A stretch of 64,000 bases of DNA, taken from the NCBI RefSeq assembly GCF_000733295.1, contig NZ_JPMI01000277.1, forward strand, positions 92,699-156,698, in the 5' to 3' direction. A program made the translations under genes and the position numbers. Shown here piece after piece: positions 56,365-64,000 of this stretch. The DNA is from Archangium violaceum Cb vi76. Lineage in GTDB: Bacteria; Myxococcota; Myxococcia; Myxococcales; Myxococcaceae. Numbering within the stretch: position 1 is the first letter of the stretch; the number at the start of each line of letters is the position of its first letter. Under the pieces are notes generated by a model that saw only the letters and a program-made list of their open reading frames with translations, did no database searches and was not told the origin of the DNA.

Positions 56365-57018
56365 TCAGCGCCGCTCCACGTCCCACCAGCCGAAGTGCAT
56401 CGTCCGCTGCTCCAGCAGCTGCACCCAGCCGGGCCCGTGCGCGTAGGTCCGCGGCAGGAGGCTCGCGGCCTCGAGCGCCCTCGCCGTCTCCTCGAAGGAC
56501 CAGAAGTACAACGTGACTTCCTGATCCTCCGTCTGGACCTGGCGCCATGACTCCTCGTGCCCCTCCAGTCCCAGGCGACGCTCGAGCACCGTGAAGAGCA
56601 GGCGCCCTCCGGGTTTCAGCGCCTCGGACACGTGACCCAGTGTTCTCGCCAGGTCGTCGCAGAAGTCGAGGCACCCCACCGCCAGCGCTACGTCGAAGCG
56701 GCCGAGATCTCCGGGCACCGGATCCCGGTAGCTGTACACCCGGTACTCGCCCGACGGCCGGCCCTCGCGCGCCCGCTCGAGCATCTCGGGTGAGAGATCC
56801 AACCCCACGACCTCTACGGTCGGCTCCAGTTCCCGCGTCAACTGCCCCGGACCACATCCCACATCGAGCACCCGCCGGCCCGGCGCCACCGTCTCCCCGA
56901 GAAACCGCTCCACCCTCCCCTCGTACCGCTGCAACGAGGGGAAGAACGTCTCGTAGACACCGGCGATCTCCCCGTAGACCCGCCGGACTCCCTGTTCCTG
57001 TTCGTCGGTGGTTGGCAT
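56365..57018 (-). CDS. Class I SAM-dependent methyltransferase
   Basis: A 217-residue Rossmann methyltransferase. The SAM loop VLDVGCGPGQLTRELE (residues about 49-64), the acidic strand end VVGLDLSPEMLERAR and the post-III segment ALKPGGRLLFTVLERR are visible. The N-terminal helix (EQGVRRVYGEIAGVYETFF) resembles the UbiE/ArsM-like group. The substrate is unknown; it stands alone between icd and a DUF4105 gene. Confidence 0.85.
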   Translation of the reverse strand: MPTTDEQEQGVRRVYGEIAGVYETFFPSLQRYEGRVERFLGETVAPGRRVLDVGCGPGQLTRELEPTVEVVGLDLSPEMLERAREGRPSGEYRVYSYRDPVPGDLGRFDVALAVGCLDFCDDLARTLGHVSEALKPGGRLLFTVLERRLGLEGHEESWRQVQTEDQEVTLYFWSFEETARALEAASLLPRTYAHGPGWVQLLEQRTMHFGWWDVERR

Positions 57019-57031
57019 CTCGCGCGAGCGT

Positions 57032-57069
57032 AGACCCTCACCCCGGCCCTCTCCCAGAGGGAGAGGGAG
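57032..57069. repeat. REP-like palindrome, copy 8
   Basis: GACCCTCACCCCGGCCC followed by TCTCCCAGAGGGAGAGGGAG. It lies between divergent genes (57018 and 57121), unlike the others, so it sits in a shared promoter region. Confidence 0.75.
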
Positions 57070-57120
57070 TCGCGTGGATTTCGTGGACCACGGTGTCGTG
57101 ACGGATACTCCCGGCCGTTC

Positions 57121-58140
57121 ATGCGCTTCCTCTCACTCGCCGGTCCGCTCGTCCTCCTCGCCCTCGGCATGGCGTGGCTCGTCCCCGCCATCCTCCTCAC
57201 CGGTGGGGGTCCCCAGGGCGTCCCCTGGTGGCGGCATGCCGTGCTCCTCTCGCTCGTCCTGGCCGTGGGCCTCGCCTGGCGCCTGGGCTCCCGGGGGATC
57301 GCGCTCGGGACACTCGCCGTGCTCTGCGCCGCCGTGTTCGTCTGGACGCGCACCGTGCGGCCCTCGCTCACCCGCGATTGGGCTCCGGATCTCGTCCGCA
57401 CCGCCCGCGCCGAGGTGCTGGGCTCCCGCGTCACCCTCCACGACATCCGCGACTTCCGCTACCGCAGCACCACCGACTGGGACGCCTCCTGGTACTCCGC
57501 CACCTACGACACCCGGGACCTCGTCCGCGCCTGGTTCATCGTCGAGCCATTCTCCGGCTTCGAGGGCGCCGCCCACACCATGGTCAGCTTCGAGTTCTCC
57601 GGCGATCGCTTCGTCTCCTTCTCCGTGGAGATCCGCCGCGAGCGCGGGGAGACGTACTCGGTCCTCGGCGGCCTGTTCCGCCAGTACGAGCTCATCTACG
57701 TCGTCGGTGACGAGCGCGACCTCATCCAGCTGCGCAGCAACCACCGCCGCGATGACGTCTACCTCTACCCCATCCGCGCCTCCCAGGAGCGCACCGTCGC
57801 CTTCTTCCTCGACATGGTGCAGCGCATGAGAGACCTCCAGGCGCGGCCCGAGTTCTACAACTCGTTCACCAACAACTGCACCACCAACCTCGTGCGCCAC
57901 CTCGAGAAGGTCAGCGAGACCAACGTCCCCTACGATCACCGCACCCTGCTGCCCGCCTACTCCGACTCGCTCGCCCTCGCCCTGGGGTTGATCGACTCCG
58001 ACGTGGGCCTCGCTGAAACGCGCGAGCGCCATCGCATCAACACGCTCGCCCTCGCGGCCCAGGATCGTGACGACTTCTCGCTCCGCATCCGCGGGCGGGC
58101 CCCGGCCGAGACTCCCGCCGCCGCGGCCTCGAGCCCCTGA
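57121..58140 (+). CDS. DUF4105 membrane protein
   Basis: A 339-residue protein with two or three N-terminal membrane helices (residues about 5-27, 38-55 and 57-78). A DUF4105 domain follows, with the family motif YNSFTNNCTTN (NNC catalytic-like triad residues) near residue 248 and an upstream histidine in HTMVSFEF. The NlpC/papain-like arrangement suggests a periplasmic or cytoplasmic-face cysteine-hydrolase-like function in envelope biology. No partner gene is evident. Confidence 0.82.
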   Translation: MRFLSLAGPLVLLALGMAWLVPAILLTGGGPQGVPWWRHAVLLSLVLAVGLAWRLGSRGIALGTLAVLCAAVFVWTRTVRPSLTRDWAPDLVRTARAEVLGSRVTLHDIRDFRYRSTTDWDASWYSATYDTRDLVRAWFIVEPFSGFEGAAHTMVSFEFSGDRFVSFSVEIRRERGETYSVLGGLFRQYELIYVVGDERDLIQLRSNHRRDDVYLYPIRASQERTVAFFLDMVQRMRDLQARPEFYNSFTNNCTTNLVRHLEKVSETNVPYDHRTLLPAYSDSLALALGLIDSDVGLAETRERHRINTLALAAQDRDDFSLRIRGRAPAETPAAAASSP

Positions 58141-58355
58141 GCCGGGCCCGGGCTTCCCCACCGGGCTGACGGCCGAGGTGTGGCGCTCCAGGCACACCCC
58201 TCGCGGGTGGAAGGACGCGGCGAGAGCCATCCCGCCCGCATGTCCGCTCACCGTGTGGCCCTGCGAGCCACTCCATGCCCTGCCCATCCACGAGCGCACG
58301 GGCCTACCTGGCAGGTCTGGGCGACATTGTCGGAATGTTGAATACTCGGGGAGTC

Positions 58356-60062
58356 ATGCAACAAGCAGTTTCCCCGAATACCTCCAGCGCGATGGGCTCC
58401 CAGCTCCTCGCCGACTACCTGCGCGAGGACGCCGCCGCGCGCGAGGCCGATGTCGCGCGCTTCATCAGCGCCGCCGCGGTGTGCTTCGTGATCGCCACCC
58501 TCCTGCTCGGACCCGCCCTCGGCTGGCCCCGAGCCCTCGCCGTGGCCGGCATGGCGGCGGCCTACGGTGTCTATTACGGCGGCCTCTCCCAGGTGCTCCA
58601 GCGCGGGTGGTTCCATCCCGCCATCTGCTGGCTCAACGTCAGCCTGGAGATCTCCGTGGGCGTCTTCGAGTTCCTGCTCGACCTGCACTTCGAGAACGCC
58701 GAGCAGGCCCTCACCAACCCCACCTCGCTCCTGTGGGGCGCCTTCATCATCCTCGCGTCCATGCGCTCCAACCGGAAGCTGGCCATCTTCGCCGGAGCGC
58801 TCGCCGCCACCGCGTCGCTGCTCCTGTACTGGTTGCTGGCCTGGCCCCGGTTGCAGGCCCCCGTGCCCCTGATGCTGTCCCCGCCGCTCATCACCCTGCG
58901 CGCCCTGTACCTGTTGCTCACCGGCTGCGTCGCGGCGCTCGTGGCCAGCCACCTGCTGCGCAAGGCCGAGGAGGCACTCCGGGCCGTGCGCGCGCGGGAG
59001 CTGCTCGGCAGGTACTTCCTCCACGAGCGGCTCGGCGTGGGCGGCATGGCCGAGGTCTTCCGCGCCACCTACAGCCCCGAGGGCGGCTTCCAGAAGCGGG
59101 TGGCCCTCAAGCGCATCCTCCCGAGCCATGCCGGAGATCCCCACTTCGTCACCCTCTTCCGGCGCGAGGCCGAGCTGGGCTCGCTGCTGCACCACCCCAA
59201 CATCGTCCAGGTGCTCGACGTGGGCCGCTTCGGCGACACCTGCTTCATGGCCATGGAGTTCATCGAGGGCGTGTCGTTGCGCGAGCTGCTCCGGTCCCGC
59301 GGTCCGCTCCCCCTGGCCGTGGTGACGTACCTGGGCGCCGAGCTCGCCGCCGGGCTCGACTACGTCCACCACCGCACCGCGAGCGATGGCACGCCGCTCA
59401 ACCTCGTGCACCGCGACATCAACCCGCCCAACATCCTCCTGTCGCGCATCGGCGAGGTGAAGCTGGGGGACTTCGGCATCGCCCGCGCCGCCCATCACGT
59501 CTCGCTCACGCTGGCGGGCCGGGTCGTCGGCAAGCCCGGGTACATGGCCCCGGAGCAGGCCCGCGCCGAGCCGTTCGACGCCCGCGCGGATCTGTTCGCG
59601 CTCGGCCTCACCCTGTACGAGGCCCTCACCGGCCGCCGCGTCATCCCCTGCGAGGCCCGCCATGAGCCCCGCTGGGGCTTCACCCCGTGCACCATCCCCC
59701 CTCCGTCCACCTTCCGCCCGGAGGTGCCTCCGCTCCTGGATGCCATCATCCTGGAGCTGCTCCAGTGGGAGCCGCACGCGCGGACCCCGGGGGCCCTGCG
59801 GCTACGGGAACAGTTGTGCTCGCTGCTCGACGAGGCCGCGCCCTATCCCCGGGGCCAGGCCCTGCTCGCCCGCGCCGTCCAGGAGGCGCTCGCCCACAGG
59901 GCCACGGAACCCGCCGTCACGCAGACGCCCCGGGAATCCGGGCCACAAGGGATCCGGATGCGACCCTCGGGCCCGGTGCCGACGAGGAGCCTCGCCCAGA
60001 CACGGCTGGACTTCCGGCCCTCCCGCCCAGTCCCCGCCGTCGCGGAACGCACGCGCGGCTGA
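58356..60062 (+). CDS. Ser/Thr protein kinase with N-terminal membrane domain
   Basis: About 568 residues. Four to five hydrophobic helices (residues about 30-190) come first, then a eukaryotic-type kinase domain with P-loop LGVGGMAEVFRA, lysine in VALKRI, catalytic HRDINPPNILL and GDFGIAR, and GKPGYMAPEQ. The order (membrane domain first, kinase last) is the reverse of the common PknB layout. A short basic/proline tail follows. The start is uncertain: ATG 58356 (MQQAVSP) or ATG 58335 (MLNTRG). It may respond to membrane signals; its targets are unknown. Confidence 0.85.
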   Translation: MQQAVSPNTSSAMGSQLLADYLREDAAAREADVARFISAAAVCFVIATLLLGPALGWPRALAVAGMAAAYGVYYGGLSQVLQRGWFHPAICWLNVSLEISVGVFEFLLDLHFENAEQALTNPTSLLWGAFIILASMRSNRKLAIFAGALAATASLLLYWLLAWPRLQAPVPLMLSPPLITLRALYLLLTGCVAALVASHLLRKAEEALRAVRARELLGRYFLHERLGVGGMAEVFRATYSPEGGFQKRVALKRILPSHAGDPHFVTLFRREAELGSLLHHPNIVQVLDVGRFGDTCFMAMEFIEGVSLRELLRSRGPLPLAVVTYLGAELAAGLDYVHHRTASDGTPLNLVHRDINPPNILLSRIGEVKLGDFGIARAAHHVSLTLAGRVVGKPGYMAPEQARAEPFDARADLFALGLTLYEALTGRRVIPCEARHEPRWGFTPCTIPPPSTFRPEVPPLLDAIILELLQWEPHARTPGALRLREQLCSLLDEAAPYPRGQALLARAVQEALAHRATEPAVTQTPRESGPQGIRMRPSGPVPTRSLAQTRLDFRPSRPVPAVAERTRG

Positions 60063-60081
60063 GGGACCGGGCCGTCCGCGC

Positions 60082-61155
60082 TCACTCGAACTCGAGCGCG
60101 CGCTGGAAGTCCGCCGGGTTGGTGGCCGCGCTCTGCGCCGTCTCCAGGCTGATCTCCCCCTGCTTGTAGAGGTAGCTCAGGTGCTGATCGAAGGACTGCA
60201 TGCCGAACATGTCCCGGCCCTTCTCGATCACGTCCTTGAGCTCGTTGGCCCGGTCCTCGCGGATGTACTGCTCCACGGACTTGGTCTGGACCATGATCTC
60301 CAGCGCCACGGTGCGCCCCTTGCCGTCCGCCTTCGGCAGCAGCCGCTGCGAGATGGTCGCCTTGAGGCTGTCCGCCAGACGCATGCGCACCATCGACTGC
60401 TCCTCGGCCGGGAACACCGAGATGAGCCGGTTGATGGTCCTCGAGGCGTCCGTGGTGTGCACCGTCGACAGCACCAGGTGCCCCGTCTCCGAGGCCTTGA
60501 GCGCGATGTCGATCGTCTCCGTGTCGCGCATCTCGCCCACGAGGATGACGTCCGGATCCTGGCGCAGCGCCGCGCGCAGGGCGATGGCGAAGTTCTCCGT
60601 GTCCGGGCCGATCTCCCGCTGCGAGATGGAGGACTTGATGTTCTTGTAGATGAACTCGACCGGGTCCTCGATGGTGAGGATGTGCAGGTTCTCGGTGCGG
60701 TTGATCTGATCGATCATCGCCGCGAGCGTGGAGCTCTTGCCCGAGCCCGTGGCCCCCGTCACCAGCACGAGGCCGCGATCGTTGGCGGCGATCGTCTTGA
60801 GCACCTGCGGCAGCCCCAGCCCGTCGATGGTCGGAATCTCATCCGGGATGATGCGCAGGATGCACGCCAGCGTGCCCCGCTGCCGGTAGATGTTCACCCG
60901 GAAACGCGCCACCCCGGGCAGCCCGTAGGAGGTGTCGTACTCCTGCAGGCTGTCCACCTGGGTCTTCGTCAGCGGATCGCTGATGATGTGGAGCGCGACC
61001 TGTTTGGTGTGGTCCGGGTGGAGCTTCTCCATCTTCAGCGGGCGCAGCACGCCATTGACCCGGTAGATGGGAGGATCGCCCGGCCGGAAGTGGATGTCCG
61101 AGGCGCCATTCTGCACGCCGACCGTGAGCAGCTTGTTGAGCGTTGCCTGATCCAC
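60082..61155 (-). CDS. PilT-like twitching/retraction ATPase
   Basis: A 357-residue secretion ATPase of the PilT type. It has Walker A GATGSGKSSTLA (near residue 135), an Asp box, the acidic VGEMRDTETI and the His box STVHTTDASRTINRLI. It would power type IV pilus retraction, needed for social gliding in myxobacteria; several PilT paralogues exist per genome, so this may be a PilT2-like member. I chose GTG 61155 (reading VDQATLNKLL), with an AGAGG 10 bases upstream, in place of the longer frame to 61236. Confidence 0.9.
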   Translation of the reverse strand: MDQATLNKLLTVGVQNGASDIHFRPGDPPIYRVNGVLRPLKMEKLHPDHTKQVALHIISDPLTKTQVDSLQEYDTSYGLPGVARFRVNIYRQRGTLACILRIIPDEIPTIDGLGLPQVLKTIAANDRGLVLVTGATGSGKSSTLAAMIDQINRTENLHILTIEDPVEFIYKNIKSSISQREIGPDTENFAIALRAALRQDPDVILVGEMRDTETIDIALKASETGHLVLSTVHTTDASRTINRLISVFPAEEQSMVRMRLADSLKATISQRLLPKADGKGRTVALEIMVQTKSVEQYIREDRANELKDVIEKGRDMFGMQSFDQHLSYLYKQGEISLETAQSAATNPADFQRALEFE

Positions 61156-61399
61156 TGGGGAGTGACCTCTCTCGTCGGCCGGGGATTCTAGGCAAGCACT
61201 CCGGCTCCGCCAAGAAGATGACGGGGATTCCCCCACACTTCCGCCCGCGTCCCTCCCACCCTGATGTTCACCGTGCCGTCACACCTGGCGCATCTGGCAC
61301 GCGTTAGTAAATCCGAGTAGGACCATTGCCCCGTTTCCGGGCTCCGTTCAGGCGAGGTTCCCCCTGTTCCAGGTCAAGATCGATCAATCGAACGCGCTC

Positions 61400-61759
61400 G
61401 TGGAGATCACCCTGGAAGGGTCCATCCGCGCGGAGGAGATGCAGCAGTTCGTCGAGCAGGCCGTGAGCGCCGTGAAATCGCTCGCCGGGGATGGACGGAG
61501 CGTCAAGGCCCTGGGCGACCTGCGCCAGCTCCGGACCACCTCTCCCGAAGCCGCGGAGGTGCTGTGCCAGGGCCAGGCGGACGCGATGAAGGCCGGCATG
61601 CGGCGGATCGCAGAGGTCGTCGGGAGCGAGATCACCGCGCTCCAGCTCAACCGCATCGCGCGCGGCAGCGGCATGGACCGCATCCTCCGCCGCTTCCATG
61701 ACGAGGCGGAGGCCCGCGCCTGGCTCCTCGCGTCCGACGACGCGCTCGACGCCGCGTGA
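61400..61759 (+). CDS. Small STAS-like protein (start uncertain)
   Basis: A 119-residue alpha/beta protein from GTG 61400 that resembles STAS or SpoIIAA-like domains: alternating strands and helices, e.g. VEITLEGSIRAEEMQQFVEQAV. In-frame codons upstream (FQVKIDQSNAL, from about 61367) look like a natural first strand, but no ATG, GTG or TTG is in frame there back to 61289; CTG 61364 or ATT 61325 could serve. Possible partner-switch regulator; family uncertain. It converges with menE (one base between). Confidence 0.6.
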   Translation: MEITLEGSIRAEEMQQFVEQAVSAVKSLAGDGRSVKALGDLRQLRTTSPEAAEVLCQGQADAMKAGMRRIAEVVGSEITALQLNRIARGSGMDRILRRFHDEAEARAWLLASDDALDAA

Positions 61760-61760
61760 C

Positions 61761-63203
61761 TCAGGCCCCCCGGGCCCGCTCGCGCAGCACCGTCCGCTCG
61801 ATCTTCCCCATGGCGTTGCGCGGCAACGCCTCGATTCCCAGGAAACGCGCCGGCACCTTGAAGCCCGCCAGCGACTCGCGGCACCACGCTCCCAGTTCCT
61901 CCGGGAGGGGCAGCCCGTCGCGTGTCGCCACGAACGCCACCGGCACCTCGCCCCAACGCTCGTCCGGGACGCCCACCACCGCCGCCTCCTGTACCACCGG
62001 GTGCGCCGCCAGCACCGCCTCCAGCTCCGCCGGGTAGATGTTCTCCCCTCCCCGGACGATCAGATCCGTCCGCCTCGACAGCACCGTCAGCCGGCCCCGC
62101 TCGTCCAACATCCCCACGTCCTTCGTCCGCAGCCAGCCGTCCCGGATCGCCTCGCTCGTGGCCTCGGGCCGGTTCAGGTAGCCCGCCATCACCGTGGGGC
62201 CGCGGACCTCGATGTCCCCTTCCCGCTTTGACCCCAGGGGCTCGCCTCCGGGCCCCATGATGCGCACCTCCAGGCCTGGCAGGGGCCGGCCCGCCGTGCG
62301 TCCGTCCGCCTCGTCCGGGTGCTCCGTCGTCACCTGCGCACAGGCCTCCGTCAGCCCGTAGGTCTGGAGCGCCAGGATTCCCGCCGCCCTCGCGCGGGCC
62401 AACAGCGGCGCGGGTACAGGGCCTCCGCCGATCAGGGCACACCGGAACGTGGTGGGGACCCGGCGGTCCTTTCGTGCTTCCAGCACCCGCTCCAGCGTGG
62501 TCGCCACGAAGCTCGCGTGCGTGACTCCTTCCTCGTCGATAGCCCGGTTGGTGTCCTCCGCCTCGAAGCGCTCCCTCAGCACCAGGCAGCCTCCGTCGTA
62601 CGCCGTGCGCGTGAGCATCCCCAGGCCCCCCACGTGGAAGAGAGGCAGTGTCCCCAGCCAGTGTGGCGCCGGGTGGGCGCCCAGGTTCGCCTCGGACGCC
62701 CGCGCCGAGGCCCGGAAGTTCCCCTCCGTCAGCACCGCCCCCTTCGGCCGGCCCGTCGTCCCCGAGGTGAAGAGGATGACCCGCGGGGTTCGTGTCTCCA
62801 GTGGCGCGCAGTCGGGGACGGGGGTCGTCACTGCATCCGTGAAGGACTCGAGGGGCTCGGCTCCCGGGAGGCGATCCGCGAGTCCCGTGAGCGCCAGGGT
62901 GAGCCTCGGGGCCACGTCCTCGGACAGGGGCTGGAGCTCCGCTCGCGTGAGCCTCGCGTTGAGCGGCGCCAGGACCGCTCCGATGCGTCCGAGTGCGAAG
63001 AAGAGCTGGGCCACCGCCGCGTGGTTCGTCGCGAGGAGGGCGACCCGGTCTCCTGCCCGCACGCCTCTCGACTGGAGCGCCGCCACCCAGCGGCCGATCT
63101 CGGTGTCCAGCTCACGGTAGGTCCACCGGTGGTTCCCGAAGGTGAGCGCCAGGGCCTCCGGCCTCGTCTCGGCGCCGGTTCGGATGGGACACGTCCACTG
63201 CAT
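61761..63203 (-). CDS. menE: o-Succinylbenzoate-CoA ligase
   Basis: A 480-residue ANL-superfamily ligase. It has the AMP-binding P-loop LFTSGTTGRPKGAVLT near residue 140, LQTYGLTEACAQVT, DGWLRTKDVG and the terminal GKIERTVLR lysine motif. It activates o-succinylbenzoate for menaquinone synthesis. Its ATG 63203 overlaps the menC stop by one base (TGATG), so the two are coupled; the extra upstream open frame is the menC gene itself read in another frame. Confidence 0.88.
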   Translation of the reverse strand: MQWTCPIRTGAETRPEALALTFGNHRWTYRELDTEIGRWVAALQSRGVRAGDRVALLATNHAAVAQLFFALGRIGAVLAPLNARLTRAELQPLSEDVAPRLTLALTGLADRLPGAEPLESFTDAVTTPVPDCAPLETRTPRVILFTSGTTGRPKGAVLTEGNFRASARASEANLGAHPAPHWLGTLPLFHVGGLGMLTRTAYDGGCLVLRERFEAEDTNRAIDEEGVTHASFVATTLERVLEARKDRRVPTTFRCALIGGGPVPAPLLARARAAGILALQTYGLTEACAQVTTEHPDEADGRTAGRPLPGLEVRIMGPGGEPLGSKREGDIEVRGPTVMAGYLNRPEATSEAIRDGWLRTKDVGMLDERGRLTVLSRRTDLIVRGGENIYPAELEAVLAAHPVVQEAAVVGVPDERWGEVPVAFVATRDGLPLPEELGAWCRESLAGFKVPARFLGIEALPRNAMGKIERTVLRERARGA

Positions 63204-64000
63204 CAGTTCACTCCCAGGCCCGGCCTCCGCGGAAGCTGGATTCGGCCCCGCACCGGACGGAATGGATGGTTCCCGGGCTCGTCCTTGAAGAGATGCCCCA
63301 CCCCGAGCCCCGATGCGTAGCTCCCCGACGGTAATGCCGCCGCCAGGTGCGCCGCTCCCGCTCTCGCGATGACACCGTCGAGCGAGCTCGTGACGTAGGA
63401 GGCCATCCCTCGGCTCGCTGCTTCTCGCGCCAGTCTCAGTGTCGGCAGCAGGCCTCCCAGCACCATCGGCTTGAGCACCAGGATCTTCACCGTCCCGGGG
63501 TGGTTCAGGATGTGCTGCGTGGCCTCGGGGAGGGCCAGTGATTCGTCCGCGGCCAGTGGGCAGGGCGTGTGCACGGAGAGGCGGGCCAGTGCCTCGGTGT
63601 TCTCGGGCGCCACCGGTTGCTCGCACAGTTCGAGATCGTAGTGGCCCAGGGCCTCGAGCGCCGCTCTCGCCTCCGGCTCCGTCCACGCCCCGTTCGCGTC
63701 CACTCGCAGGCGGATGGAGGTTCCCACCGCGCTCCGCACAGCGGAGAGTCTTGCGATGTCCTCCTTCAGGGGCCGCCCCGCGACCTTGAGCTTCAGTGTT
63801 TCGTAGCCCTCCGAAACCGCTCTTTTCGCTTCTTCCGCTAGCGCCTCTGGTGCGATGGCTCCCAGGAGCGCGTTGACGGAGAGAGCTGATCTCGCATCAG
63901 TCGAGAGCAGTTGGCTCAGGGGCACGTTTCGGCGCTGGGACTCGAGATCCAGGAGCGCTTGTTCCACTGCGTGTCTCGCCGCGGGTGCACGGGTGGGAAA
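63203..64000 (-). CDS. menC: o-Succinylbenzoate synthase, C-terminal part (5' end outside window)
   Basis: The last 265 residues of an enolase-superfamily enzyme. The frame is open to base 64000 (reading FPTRAPAARHAVEQALLDLE), so the start is beyond the window. It shows the KxK acid/base pair in TLKLKVAG, the metal aspartate in RVDANGAW, CEQPV and ADES, and the opposite-face lysine in VLKPMVLGG. It dehydrates SHCHC to o-succinylbenzoate. It is translationally coupled to menE, giving a menC-menE unit for menaquinone. Confidence 0.88.
   Translation of the reverse strand, partial: FPTRAPAARHAVEQALLDLESQRRNVPLSQLLSTDARSALSVNALLGAIAPEALAEEAKRAVSEGYETLKLKVAGRPLKEDIARLSAVRSAVGTSIRLRVDANGAWTEPEARAALEALGHYDLELCEQPVAPENTEALARLSVHTPCPLAADESLALPEATQHILNHPGTVKILVLKPMVLGGLLPTLRLAREAASRGMASYVTSSLDGVIARAGAAHLAAALPSGSYASGLGVGHLFKDEPGNHPFRPVRGRIQLPRRPGLGVN

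Overview
The window is GC-rich, tightly packed chromosomal DNA from a delta-type predatory bacterium of the Myxococcota, most likely suborder Cystobacterineae (Archangium, Cystobacter or a relative). The clues are third-position GC codon bias, an encapsulin operon of the Myxococcus type (shell gene preceded by a ferritin-like cargo gene), many regulatory kinases, large multi-domain surface proteins and a pilT-like gene. There is no phage, insertion sequence, CRISPR array or rRNA operon. It is mostly core genome with a few accessory islands.

Layout. 0-5.2 kb: the end of a cysteine-rich secreted protein, a soluble histidine kinase with a periplasmic-binding-protein-like sensor domain, a stand-alone AsnC-type ligand-binding domain, a fatty acid desaturase, and an odd pair made of a tiny lipoprotein and a protein with an internally duplicated domain. 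5.3-14.1 kb: a three-gene operon (YqiJ-like membrane protein, flotillin-like protein, giant AAA ATPase). 14.3-19.5 kb: topoisomerase IB, a UvrA paralogue that lacks the UvrB-binding region, a 2OG-Fe(II) oxygenase and an unknown protein. 19.6-20.0 kb: three identical initiator tRNA genes, each followed by a hairpin. 20.1-24.1 kb: a multi-S1-domain protein with an R/G/D-rich N-terminus, and murJ. 24.2-29.6 kb: encapsulin cargo, encapsulin shell, NtrC-type regulator, M23 peptidase and an outer-membrane protein. 29.8-33.0 kb: rsmI, yraN and a degenerate SMC/Rad50-like membrane protein. 33.1-37.2 kb: the rpsP-khpA-rimM-trmD-rplS ribosome-maturation operon with rlmN and a small membrane protein upstream.

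37.4-47.8 kb is the main accessory island. It holds a transglutaminase-like protein that appears to lack its catalytic cysteine, and a giant (about 2,480-residue) exported protein with alpha/alpha-toroid repeats, carboxypeptidase-regulatory-like domains, one CxxCH haem motif and an NHL-like propeller. The giant reading frame is interrupted by a one-base frameshift.

48.1-56.2 kb is a citric-acid-cycle block on one strand: icd-mdh, sdhA-sdhB (no sdhC beside them), then sucC-sucD-ndk. 56.4-64 kb holds a methyltransferase, a DUF4105 membrane protein, a membrane-anchored Ser/Thr kinase, a PilT-like ATPase, a small STAS-like protein and the menaquinone genes menE and menC (menC cut by the window edge).

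A family of REP-like palindromes (an inverted CCCTC-rich/GAGGG-rich element) recurs at six intergenic sites, mostly between gene ends. All functional calls come from reading the sequence; no database search was run.
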